Of a stretch of 64,000 bases of DNA, positions 21,827 through 32,470 are shown one piece after another. A program made the position numbers and the translations under genes. Source of the DNA: Ambrosia x helenae. Its lineage: Eukaryota; Streptophyta; Magnoliopsida; Asterales; Asteraceae. Where the stretch lies: NCBI GenBank assembly GCA_030844895.1, contig CM061231.1:30575149-30639148 (forward strand), in the 5' to 3' direction. The notes below the pieces were generated by a model. It made no database searches, was not told where the DNA came from, and saw nothing but the letters and a program-made list of their open reading frames with translations. Position 1 is the first letter of the stretch. The number at the start of each line of letters is the position of its first letter.

Positions 21827-23684
21827 GTAGGATAGATTGGTAATGTTATTACATTCAGTATAGTAATATTAGCATAATTATATGATGTTTTGGAATATTA
21901 TAAGCGGATTGTGGTTAAATTCAATCGTGAATTATTTATCATTATTTTTCGGTAAATCATATAACCCGTTTCAATTTCATTAATTAGTTGACATGAGGAC
22001 ATCTACCTTATAATGATATCGATCCGACAAACTCATGTATGTAGTGACGGGATCGTGAACTTTTAAATAGGGTGCCGAAAGTTTTAAAGAAAAAAAAAAG
22101 GAGGTGGGAGGTTGGCTCGCAGTCAATACATATAAAGTTTTTCAGTAAAATATACACTACGAAACTAAAAACTGCGAGACCGGGGCCCAACCTTAACTAA
22201 AATCTGGCCCCTGCATGTATGTACTTACGTGTTTTATTATTTATAATTTTATAATTACATTAATAAAAATATTGAATACTTAAATCTAAATATTCAACTC
22301 ACACAAATTCATATAAGGATGGTTTGAAACGAAAAATAAGTTTGACTGAAGTCATTAATTATTTCCATCCAAACATATCTTTTTTTTAACGGCTAATTTT
22401 CTCCCTCATTTTTACACCCTTTTTGTTACACCCCTTATTTTATCCCCTTTTAAATGCACAATTTTTCCCCTCTTATGAGGCTTGAACTCCCAACCTCCTA
22501 TTTGAAACCCCAATTATTTGTATGTGAAAAATCAATCTCAAATATGCCTAAGAGGATATTGACACGTTTTTTACATTGATAAAAACTGTATAAACGAATA
22601 CCAGTACGCTGACCGATGTTATTTAGACGATATAATTACCATGACGACACTCGCTATAGCTTACTAAAAAAAGTTTGTGGTGAATACAACATTTTCAATG
22701 AACTTTATACCGCCACCTAGAGAAAAACATAAAAACAAATACGATACCGATATCAATGTTGCTCAATTGGCATTGGTTCAGTAGATCCATTCCGATTCAG
22801 AGCATTGATAATGTAGTCATCATCACTATCATAAATTTAACTAATACATTCGTCTGTAGAAATTTATTCATTTATAAAGAACCTCACTTTCGATTCCCTA
22901 TATATATACACACACACACAGAGATTTATAATCAATTAAATAATATATTTTTTAACTCACAACCACTCAGGTTATTTGTTATATGGGGCTCCCTTGGGCC
23001 ACCGTCTATGTCACATCCGCAACAATTGGGACGCGAATATTGTAATGGGTAGGCAGTGAGGCGGGGGCTTGAAGGGGATCGCAGGCATGGGTGCGAGTTT
23101 AATATGTTTTTTTAATGATTAATTATATACATCAATCATTGTAAACCAACCTAGCAGACCAAATTTCACTAAAGCCACATTAAAGCCCAATCATAACACA
23201 CCTTAGACCATATGTTGTCGTTTAACTAAAAATAGCTAGTTAGAGTGTGACATCACTACCACGAAGCAATGAGCTTTAACTATCTAATCCTATAACAAAC
23301 GTGTTAACAAAAAAAAAAAAGAATAATAATTTCTTGTGTGTGCATGTGATTGGTGGAGGGGTTGACCCCACCTCTCCTTTGTGTTAACATGCGTTAAGGG
23401 GGTAACGCCTCTCCTCTTGGTTCCCACTCTAACAATGATGGCATGGTGTTTGGTGTTTATATAGGGGTGAGGTGGCATGAGCACCTTCCCACAACAACTA
23501 AACTTAGTGGTGTGAAGGGGGTTAAAAAAATGGGGTGGCCACGTAGCAACACTTTTTTTCCCAACAAAGCGCCAACGGGCCCATCCATAATACATCGTCT
23601 CAAAATAATAGACAGAAGATGAATAGTTTACCCTTAAATATGCGGGTAGTTTTTCACATAATTTTGGGTAGGTTCTATGGGATG
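21827..23684. repeat. Host repeat unit, copy epsilon
   Basis: Collinear with alpha (3008-4892). Around 22380-22545 it differs: it carries a SINE-like insertion and a short inverted segment (ATCAATCTCAAAT, the reverse complement of ATTTGAGATTGAT in alpha). No gene is called in either copy. Confidence 0.75.
22382..22510 (-). mobile_element. SINE-like insertion
   Basis: Absent from the paralogous copy alpha. On the minus strand it has a B-box-like GGGAGTTCAAGCCTC and continues to a terminal A-run. A tRNA-derived SINE or a fragment is plausible. No A box or clear target duplication is seen. Confidence 0.3.
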
Positions 23685-24542
23685 TGGACTCCTATGTATG
23701 GGTGAAATAAATAAAATCTCACATTTTCCCTTTAATTTGGGTAAGGGAGAAGAGGAGAGGCATTTTATTGATGATGTAAATTTCTTTTTATAATTAACTC
23801 ACATTCTATTTTCACTTTCAAATCTACACACCTATTCACCAAAACTACACATTTGTTTAATAGCAGACTTGAACACTCAACTGCATGAAGAAAGATATTC
23901 AAATACATTTCTTTCACACAATGATAGCTAGGCTACAAGAGTTTAGGTACACATAGCATTACATATGTAGGGAAGCTTAACCCTAGATAGTTGCGTATTT
24001 TTTGACTTACTAGTTTTTTAAGTGTTTAAAAATCAACATGTAAATGCATTTAAATTCTGGGACCAACCCCTAATTTTCCTAAACAACATAAACAAAATTT
24101 CGTACATTAGTTTAGGCATTCGAATAAAGACATATAACAAGGCAGATACAAATTACGTGTTTGTAACGTTTGAATCCGCAATCCCTCAAACTCACTCAAC
24201 CAAATTCAAAAGGGATTCTTTCTTGTAACATCCATTTGTTTCTTTTACCTTTTTCTTTTATACTTTGCCCATATTGTTAATATATTAGATACCAAATAAT
24301 ACTTTGAAAGGAAGAAAAGACTTTGATGCTATTTTACAACTTTGCATCTTTCTCATTTTCTTACACGCTTTGTTTTATGAGAGATCTATAATTGCAAGTA
24401 AGGCTGCAAACAAATTGATCGGACATGAACAAGATTTTTTGTTCATTTGTTAAAAAAATAATGTGTTCACGAACTGTTTTGTTCGTGTTTGTTTGTTATG
24501 GAAATGAAGGTGTTCGCATTTGTTTGCTAACTAGTATTTTAC
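23685..24542. other. Intergenic, no gene seen
   Basis: AT-rich. At 24400-24530 there is a diverged copy of a dispersed plant repeat with phrases such as GGCTGCAAACAAA and TTGTTCGTGTTTGTTTG. The 68-codon frame at 24022-24228 has no recognisable domain. Confidence 0.5.
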
Positions 24543-25000
24543 TGTAACATCGCGTGATTTTATTACTTTTACAAATATTATAAATTCTATTTTTAACAAA
24601 TTCCAAGTTCGCCTTTATCCGCTTCTTTTTGTTCCTACCAATTCATGACGAGTCGTCATTATAATTCATCCTAATCAATTTAGAAACTCATTTAGTTAAG
24701 ATCTTAATATATAATTATTTATAAACCATATATATATATATATATATTAGTAATAATACTTTTAGAGTTTAAAAAAAAAGAAAACGTCATTGACTTTTGT
24801 CAAAACAAAGAACAACAACATATAACATCAACAATTTTGTTGATGTTCGTTTCTTATTATATTTTTTTTCTTCTTGTCGTTGATTTCAACACTAGCTTAA
24901 ACCAATATTACTACACCATAATAACTAAGTTTAACCCCCACCTAATCTCTTTTTAACCACCCCATTTACTCCATTTATTACCCAACCAACTCACCCCACT

Positions 25001-25008
25001 TATAAATA
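25001..25008 (+). promoter_or_regulatory. TATA box in plus-strand LTR
   Basis: TATAAATA followed by a C/T-rich leader (CTCTCCACTCC), the normal layout of an LTR promoter. Confidence 0.6.
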
Positions 25009-25873
25009 CCACTCCTCTCCACTCCTTAATCCTTTGTTCATCTCTAAAACTCTCTAATCTTCAAGTTTTCAAGCCAAACTTCCTGTTTTGCATCAGTAAG
25101 TTTCTTGGCTTAAAACTTCAACTTTCATTCTATTTTTCTTCTTCTTTTTCATCTAAAACTCATTGGAGAAACCTCTAGGATCTTCCCCATATTTATCCAC
25201 AAAAGTTTGATAAGGGTAGAGCACCTAAAAGAGGTCTCAAATGAGTTTGTAATCTGAATTATTTTTATGTCTTAAGAAATGTTTGTTGTGAAGGAACCAA
25301 CCAAGTCTACTAACAATCTAATGTTAGGAAGATTTGTGCTATGGTATTGGGTGACAAAGGAGAGTCAAGACTCATCCAAATCAGTCCCCAAACTTTACTT
25401 AAACATCTTAGCTATGCTATATAATAATATAAACATATACTTTCAAATTTCTATCTTACTAGCTTATTATTAATCTTTGGAAGGTTTGTGGTTACACCCT
25501 ACCTTACCAACTCTCTTGACCCTTCTTGTGCCATGGATTTATCCACACTAGGAAGGGGAAATCCCGTGTCCAAAACCCACGTTTACTCCATAAGCGAAGT
25601 GGTTATGACATGAACCTATCAAATGGATTCACATTCCTAACTTTATACCATCCGAATCATCTAGGATGATTTTGTGCTTGGTCTAACTTAATCTCATGAC
25701 CATCCGGATTGCCCTAAAGGCAATTTGTGCTTGGTTTGCCTAAAAGGCTTGCATGACTCTCGTGAATCTATAATCTAAACTCGAACCTAAGACCCTCTAA
25801 TTCTTAATTCTAGTTAATTGGAACTAAGGCTTAAACTACCAAGACTTATCTTTGGAACTATATCAAGACGCAC

Positions 25874-25885
25874 CCAAAGGTGAGT
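25874..25885 (+). promoter_or_regulatory. Splice-donor-like motif in LTR
   Basis: CAAAGGTGAGTT, matching the motifs near 302 and 18147 on the minus strand. Confidence 0.4.
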
Positions 25886-26546
25886 TCATACTTGCCCCCC
25901 TTTTATTCTTTATTCTTTGGGGCTCAACATGTATCACTATCAAAACTTAAACGATTTCATACTCTTAAAAACTATTATGCTCAATATAAATGCTATTATG
26001 CTATGCCATGCTAGAATTCGAAGTCTTACATCCAAATGTACGATTAGTTAACAACCCACCTTACATGTATAGCGCTATAGGTTGACACGCCGCCCCCTTT
26101 ATGGGCCATGATAAGATGAAGTCTTTTGTGTTATCGAGTGTTGTTGCCGTTTGTATGGTTCTACGTGCATATGTCTATAACATGATGATTCGAGTAGACT
26201 TTTCTATACTATGTACTTAGACCCAAACTAATATGCTCACCAATGCTTTATGTGTTGACGGATATTTTATACATGTTGCAGGAAATGTTTAATGAAGGAT
26301 TTTCAAGAAAACTACTTAGGATTGGACTAGAAACTCGCAACTAGTTTAATTTGCTATGTTTTGATGTTGTATTTTTCCTTTCTATGAGACAATTTGTATT
26401 CTGTTTCCTTTTAGACAATGATTATGCTATGAATGAAATTTTATCTTTAAATTACATTGTCACGAATTCTAGTGTCATGAAGTCTTTGAACAATCTATCC
26501 CAAGTCTCGCCCCGATGTATTCCGCCATCGGTTGGGGTGTTACAGA

Positions 26547-26560
26547 TTGGTATCAGAGTC
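26547..26560 (+). other. Primer binding site (initiator Met tRNA)
   Basis: TTGGTATCAGAGTC, complementary to the 3' end of plant initiator Met tRNA, two bases after the LTR end. Confidence 0.8.
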
Positions 26561-27703
26561 ATGACTATAGGGAATTAGGAAAAATTACCATGTTTGACCT
26601 AGACTATAGTTAGGAACCTTTTCAACCATTCCTTTTGTCATGCTTAATATACTTGTTCTCCCTATCTTGCTTCTACTCTATCATTTTGGTCTTTAAATTT
26701 ACCTTCCTATTAGTGGATTACTCTACACTCGAAGACACTCGTATACCACAAACGAAAGGAAATCACCGAAATAGGCATGAAACCCTCACTTTGGTGATAA
26801 CTTTCAATCTGCGTAAATTCTTTGTGTTTTTGAAACTACACCAAGATAGGAGTGATATCCTCACCTTGGTGGAAATTTCACAATTCTCGTTCTAGTGGAC
26901 ACTTACCAATTGAAGGTTAGAAATAATTTTCTTACCACGTTGGACAAAGTGTACAAACCACACTCAAGAAACGACCTCGCTAAGATAGGAGTGAAATCCG
27001 CAACTTAGCGATTAGTTTCAATCCATGATTTTTTTTCAATCTCGCCAAAGTCTCAAATTTATTAATGACAATGAACATGTAGTAACTAGAAGGGTGAATA
27101 CCGTTAACCGAAAGTTTTGGCGAGAGCATTTCCACCTATTAGGCCAAAGCATGTTTCCAAACTCAAGTGTAAATTCGAATCACTTTGGTTAGTCTTAGTT
27201 CCGTTCCGGAACACTCCAATTGTTTTGTTTAAAACAAGCCTCTCTTTTTATGCTAATACTACTTTCAATTATGTTTTCATGCTATGTTTTCACTATATAT
27301 TCGATTTACTTGAAATTGTACCTTATCCTCACGCACTCGATCTCAAGACTTGTGCTTCAAGCTACTCTTGCAATCTCCAAACAATAATAATATTCGCAAA
27401 CCAACAAATATTCAAAACTCCTTTATGTTAACTAAGTGCACTATACTTGCTTATATATACGTGTTACACTATTTGAACAATGTGAAACTTACGTCCTATA
27501 CGTGTAACTTGAACTTGCATACTAAATCTATGAGAACAACTTGAGCTTATGTATTTTGTTTATCTAAATTTGCATCAATTCCACTGATCTAATCTTACCC
27601 ACAAGCTTTTCATTGTTAACCAAAATTCTAGTAACTTATTTCCTAAATTCAAAAGTCACCTTGTTTAAAAACGCTTATGCAAATTTTCTTATGATTCTCG
27701 TAG
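26561..27703 (+). other. Untranslated leader of plus-strand gypsy element
   Basis: About 1.1 kb between PBS and gag. It holds three degenerate copies of a TAGG(A/C)(A/G)TGAAA(A/C)CC...CTT(T/A)G(T/C)G-like segment (about 26773-26808, 26848-26880 and 26980-27020). No conserved protein is seen, and the open frames here are short. Confidence 0.5.
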
Positions 27704-28021
27704 ATGTCTTTCCGTCTCAACAGCATCGATCTCAACCAACTGGCGAACCTTATTGCCCAAGAACTAGTCAAGATTCTCCCTAACCTAGAAACACCAACAA
27801 ACCCAATTCCAAACCACGGCGATACCATTCAGGACAGCACAAACCATGTAGATACTAAACCTTCTACCCATACCCATACCAAACAAACGAAAAAGGGTAA
27901 CCGAAAACGCAAAACCCTCAAACGAAACCACACTTCGACGACTCTTGAGACTCCGAATTCCAACAAAAAGCAGTACCGTGGAACCCATCCGTTATGCAAG
28001 AGTTGTAAATTCCACCGTCCC
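27704..28021 (+). pseudogene. gag N-terminus, cut by array insertion
   Basis: Starts ATG at 27704 and stays open for exactly 106 codons up to the LTR terminus at 28022. The N-terminus (MSFRLNSIDLNQLANLIAQ) and a basic linker (KKGNRKRKTLKRN) precede HPLCKSCKFHRP, the start of a Cys/His segment. This is typical of a Ty3/gypsy capsid precursor linker. The rest of the element should lie beyond the far end of the array, outside the window. Confidence 0.65.
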
Positions 28022-28373
28022 TGTAACGACCCGAAAATTAACGAGTCATTACGGATTGGTAATCATGACACAATTTATTAATTACCAATTTAATTAATTC
28101 TAGTTTTAACATAATCTCTTTTACATATAAACACACTGTTTATTTATTACTTGGGCCGAAGCCCATTACACGATAACCGGTTATGGACCAAGCCCATTAA
28201 AGGTACAAACTGAACTGGGCCAAGCCCGTTACATACATGGGTCGTAAGCCCATTTTGACAACTTCACACATTTAAAACACATTGGGCCGAAACCCATTAA
28301 ACACTACATATTGTTTTTGAAACTTGAACACCCCTCTTTCCTTAAAACCACAAGGGCCGTAGCCCATAACTAC
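28022..28373 (-). mobile_element. 3' LTR fragment of unit 0
   Basis: Matches the left 352 bp of LTR1 (30657-31008), beginning with the true terminus TGTAACGACCC, then runs straight into gag. The rest of this LTR, its PPT and all of pol were deleted with a junction of about 2 bp of microhomology near 28374. It holds six small GGGCC...GCCCATTA palindromes. Confidence 0.85.
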
Positions 28374-29332
28374 TTTCCTCGGTAGGGTTTTTTCTCAGGA
28401 TTTCCTTGTTCCCTGGGGTTTTCCTGGCTTTTTCCTGAGGTATTGTAGTTAGTAGATCTAAAAGTTTCGTTCCAACCTCTCTTACTACCTACCGGTACTT
28501 TGTCCTTTTCCTTATGCCTTACTATATCATCTGTTAAACTTAAGGCTAACTCACAAGCGGTATCAAACTCAATCGGCTTTGCTCCCCTAACTATTCCCTG
28601 AATTTGAGGAGTTAATCCCCAAATAAATCTTCTAATTCTTTTTGGTTCAGGGATAACCTGGTGGGGTACTAGCCGGGCAAGTTGATTGAAGCGATTTATA
28701 TAACCCACACAATCTAAACCCTTCATTTCTAGTCCTAGAAATTCCGTTTCAATCTTTTCAATTTCGTTCATAGGACAATATTTTTCAGTAATAAGGGTTC
28801 AGAATTCTATCCAAGTCATGGTGGCTACAACTTCTCTACCTCTTACCTGTCGAATCATGTTCCACCAATTTAACGCCTCAGCTCGTAATGAGTGAGTAGC
28901 AAACTTCACCTGATCTCTAGGGGCACAATTGCTTATTTCTAATATGGCTTCCATTTCTTCCAGCCATCGAGTGGCTCCAACAGCTCCGGTGCTACCGTCG
29001 AATGACTCTGCCTTACATGCCATAAAAGTCTTATAGTCGTAGAATCGGGGTCTTATAGTATCATCTAAATTTACTATCACTTCTTCTTGGTTTTTCTCTA
29101 CTGGTTTAGAACCGGGTGATTTTTCTAACATGGTTAGGATGGTAGGGATTGAGTCTTGTAAACTTTCTAGAACTAATTTTCTCAATTTCTCCTCCAACTC
29201 ACTCGTTTCATTGGTGACCGGGGTTTCTTCGGTTATAGGTTCTTCTATAGTCGGTTGTTTTGACGAAGAAGCATTATTTCTTTTTGGAGTCACCGGTTCT
29301 TTTTCTTTATTTTTCTCGGATCTTCTCGGCAT
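28374..29332 (-). pseudogene. gag of array unit 0, truncated
   Basis: The capsid precursor of the gypsy family. It starts at 29332 (MPRRSEKNKEKEP) with a Lys/Glu-rich N-terminus. The Retrotrans_gag region has RWLEEMEAILEI and ALNWWNMIRQ, then an in-frame TGA (28799-28801), then continues in the same frame with NEIEKIETEFLGLEM, INRFNQLARLVPHQV and RRFIWGLTPQIQGIV. It is cut at 28374 before the zinc knuckle. The same TGA is present in units 1 and 2. Confidence 0.85.
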
Positions 29333-30233
29333 TTTCTATAATAATAAATTTCACCTTGATTTGTATTTAAATTATTTCCATTCAAATACTATACCGTTTC
29401 ATACGTCATATAATCGTCTAATTATATTATTCTTTAAGATACAAGTCTAGATAATAATAATAATAGTTTCTAACGTTCTCGATTTCTAGATATTTGGCGT
29501 ATGAATCATAATATATTTGAAGTATCCGAGTAGACTTTATAAATTATACCATATTTCATCGTCATTTCAATTCTTGATAATAATCAAAATTTGTTACCAA
29601 AGTTTGAACATCTAGTTTATAAGACTTTTTATAACATCTAAATATAAGATATTTTATACCAAAATTTTTAGATGTTTTCATCATATTACATACTACTACC
29701 ACATCATACTACCATTCATGTTATCATTCCACATTACACTACCACAAAATCACTAAGTTATCACACAAACAAACTACTACCACCACCCACACATAAACCC
29801 GTTTTATTCACCTTCTACCACCCTTCTTCGCTTCTTTCCCTACCCCCTTACCCCTCGACCCATCAAACAAAAGGGTACTTGGACTCGTCAATCACTTGTT
29901 TGGATTGGAATCCAAACCTCTTGATTAACTTCCTTAATTCTTCCGTCGTGTTCAACGCTTGATCTCGCTGTGTTTTCATGCGGTAAAAGTTTTCTACAAG
30001 TCTAAGTACTCCTTTCTTGGCACGAAATCATGGGTTTGCAACGGAACATTGGTATGGTTAAACATGACGGCTTCGTAATAGGGGTCGATTGCGGGTGTAA
30101 GATGGGCCGATTGGTATTGGGCCGTAGGGTAGGGGCCCATAGGAGCTTGGGCCGAAGGTGGTTGGGCCCAAAAATGGTGGTGGATTTGGGTTCATGTTAC
30201 TTGATCCTTCCATGGATAGATTGCTTGAAGCAC
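29333..30233 (-). other. Leader between accessory ORF and gag, unit 0
   Basis: Repeated almost exactly at 49617-50517 and 57308-58207. Part (29985-30237) is a decayed second reading frame, see 57969-58211. The central part has many CTACCAC motifs (29690-29830). No intact gene here. Confidence 0.5.
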
Positions 30234-30590
30234 TCATAAATCTTGTATTGGCGGGCTCGGATAGTAGTAGGGAGATGATCCAAAGAAAGGCATCTCGGGA
30301 GTAACTTGGATGGGTTCGTAATAGGAGTAGATAGGCACGGGGAGAGGACCGAAAACGCCTACTTCTCCCAAATTAAGTTCCACCCCATTTTCTCCCCAAG
30401 TTAACCCCGGTATCTCGTTTGCCAATGCTTGGATATCGGGAAATTCTAAATTTTCATTGTCTTCCACTACTTCATTGCTTAGGATTTCCCCTTCTTCCAA
30501 CTCCATTGGGGCCTCACCTCGTTCTCTCTGTGCTTCGGCTACTACCGTCCATTCTTCCCCGTGTGACATTCTATTACACATAATCATCAC
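30234..30590 (-). CDS. 118-aa accessory ORF of gypsy leader, unit 0
   Basis: An acidic N-terminal half (MELEEGEILSNEVVEDNENL) and a Pro/Tyr-rich C-terminal half (SSPYYYPSPPIQDL). It lies between the PBS and gag. All three complete leaders in the array keep it open at full length, and units 1 and 2 differ from unit 0 at only three residues. I do not recognise a domain. Being full-length in all copies could reflect recent duplication rather than selection. It could be an accessory ORF or a detached gag N-terminus. Confidence 0.45.
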   Translation of the reverse strand: MMIMCNRMSHGEEWTVVAEAQRERGEAPMELEEGEILSNEVVEDNENLEFPDIQALANEIPGLTWGENGVELNLGEVGVFGPLPVPIYSYYEPIQVTPEMPFFGSSPYYYPSPPIQDL

Positions 30591-30642
30591 AACAAATATA
30601 GTTAAGTAAGTTCTATAATTCCCCGCTACACCCGAACCCGAG

Positions 30643-30654
30643 CTCTGATACCAA
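30643..30654 (-). other. Primer binding site, unit 0
   Basis: Minus-strand TTGGTATCAGAG, two bases inside LTR1, complementary to initiator Met tRNA. Confidence 0.85.
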
Positions 30655-30656
30655 CC

Positions 30657-32432
30657 TGTAACGACCCGAAAATTAACGAGTCATTACGGATTGGTAATCA
30701 TGACACAATTTATTAATTACCAATTTAATTAATTCTAGTTTTCACATAATCTCTTTTACATAAAAACACACCGTTTATTTATTACTTGGGGCGAAGCCCA
30801 TTACACAATAACCGGTTATGGGCCAAGCCCATTAAAGGTACAAACTGAACTGGGCCAAGCCCGTTACATACATGGGCCGTAAGCCCATTTTGACAACTTC
30901 ACACATTTAAAACACATTGGGCAGAAACCCATTAAACACTACATATTGTTTTTGAAACTTGAACACTCCTCTTTCCTTAAAACCACAAGGGCCGTAGCCC
31001 ATAACTACATGGCCGGCCCAAGGGCCGGTTTTTATTTTAAACACAGACTTGATTTCCACACATCGAGCTCGGGTTCCCGTTTAACTAATCAACCTGAAAT
31101 GCATGTTAAAAATACGTTAGCCACAAAGCTAGTGAGTGATGCCAGATTCGTTTAGACTCGTTTAAATAAACATACAACAATTCTCGTGTGGTTCAGTCAT
31201 TCTAAGGTGGAATATATTATCGATGGAGCACCATACAAATGCTTATTGTGGTTCCAAACCTCTGCTTGGTTTAGAAAAATATATTCCGGTAATAACGAAT
31301 GGATCCATTCTACGTTGTTTCTATTCGACCGATTCTATTAACTCTTTCATGATCATGAACCAATATTTTATCAAATCACACGTAAAAACTAACATGCATT
31401 CACCCCGAAATCATTTTAAACATATGGGGTACATGCACTCACGTTGGTTATCTCGGATTGATTGATTTCACAAGTGGTGGTATTACTAGATTCCTCGCGT
31501 TCCTGTTACATCACAAATCAAGTTACCATAAAGAAATATAAACGTATAGCTGGCCATTACAGCTTAGGCGTATAATCTAAACTAAAGCTGGCCATTACAG
31601 CTTGGCACACGACCCTAAGGACTCTAGACACATACTTACCCGGATGATAGTCTCGAACCAACTACTACTCGGCTTAACACACTAAAGCCGATTGTTTTAA
31701 GTGTTACGTGGGTTGGGTTTTCTTTGTTGAAAATGGTTTAACAAGCTAATAGAAATGGTGTTGCATGGTTAAAAGGATGGTTTAATGATGATGGTATAGG
31801 TGCCGATTGCTATGAGTGGTTTGGAGAGGGGTCTTGCATGTTGAATAAGTATGATTATAGTGGATTTGCAATGGTTGTAAGGAGAGATAAGGGAGCCGAT
31901 GGTTTTCTTTTATAGGGCAAGGTTCATGCATGTGATGGTGGTCTAGCTTCTAGGTGGTATGAGGTGGAAGTGAAAGAAGCAATGGAGTGTCAAGGTGTAT
32001 CACCCTTAGATTTGATACAATATTCCCTTGAAAAGTGGCGGCACCCATATATAAGAGGAGTGGGCCGATTAGTTTCCAAAGAGTATTGGCTTAATCTCCT
32101 ATGTTTCACAATTGAGCTTGCTTGCAAACAATGGGTCCTTAATAATAGTGGATAAATATAGGCTATACTATAAAGTTATCGGCCCAAAATATAAAATATG
32201 GAAGCCCATTAATAGGCCCAAAAGTTTAGTCGGGTCCTTAAAAATATTCGGCCCACATATATCTAGCTATCGGGCCGAGTCCTACTTCTTATTGGGCCTT
32301 GGTTTATAATCCGGGTAAGGTTATTGGGCTACACCGTAGGTGGCCCAATCATAATTCTAATTAACTATTAATTAATTATTTTATTAATCTAATCTCGTTT
32401 TATAATGACGTCATAATTTTCAGGGTGTTACA
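30657..32432 (-). mobile_element. Shared LTR1 (1776 bp)
   Basis: Minus strand TGTAACACCCTGAAAATTA ... GGGTCGTTACA. PBS on the left (unit 0) and PPT on the right (unit 1) show it is both the 5' LTR of unit 0 and the 3' LTR of unit 1. A TATA-like TTATATATGG lies at about 32046-32055 on the minus strand. GGCCCA/TGGGCC motifs are dense throughout. Small open frames inside (30946, 31223, 31964, 32112) recur only because the LTR is repeated. Confidence 0.9.
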
Positions 32433-32446
32433 CTCTCCCCCTTAGG
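32433..32446 (-). other. Polypurine tract, unit 1
   Basis: Minus-strand CCTAAGGGGGAGAG abutting the LTR, the plus-strand priming site. Confidence 0.85.
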
Positions 32447-32470
32447 AAATTTCGTCCCCGAAATTTTTAT

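Larger units (their letters stand above)
24543..26544 (+). mobile_element. 5' LTR of plus-strand Ty3/gypsy element
   Basis: The 3' end is firm: GGGGTGTTACA at 26544, followed two bases later by a Met-tRNA primer site. The 5' end is taken at TGTAACATCGCG (24543), about 460 nt before the TATA box. TGTAACATCC at 24229 is an alternative start. The small open frames inside (25279, 26351) are not genes. Confidence 0.65.

Noticed and set aside
24229..24240. TGTAACATCC as alternative start of the plus-strand LTR
   Set aside because: Possible, but 24543 gives a better U3 length and follows an unrelated dispersed repeat at 24400-24530. Kept as second choice.
29130..29962. Plus-strand frames of 96 and 106 codons in the gypsy gag and leader
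   Set aside because: Antisense shadows of gag and of the CTACCAC-rich leader, repeated with the array.
30946..32309. Recurrent 63-80 codon plus-strand frames in every LTR (also at 51230-52439 and 58920-60283)
   Set aside because: They recur only because the LTR is repeated. They are antisense to the element and have no domain.
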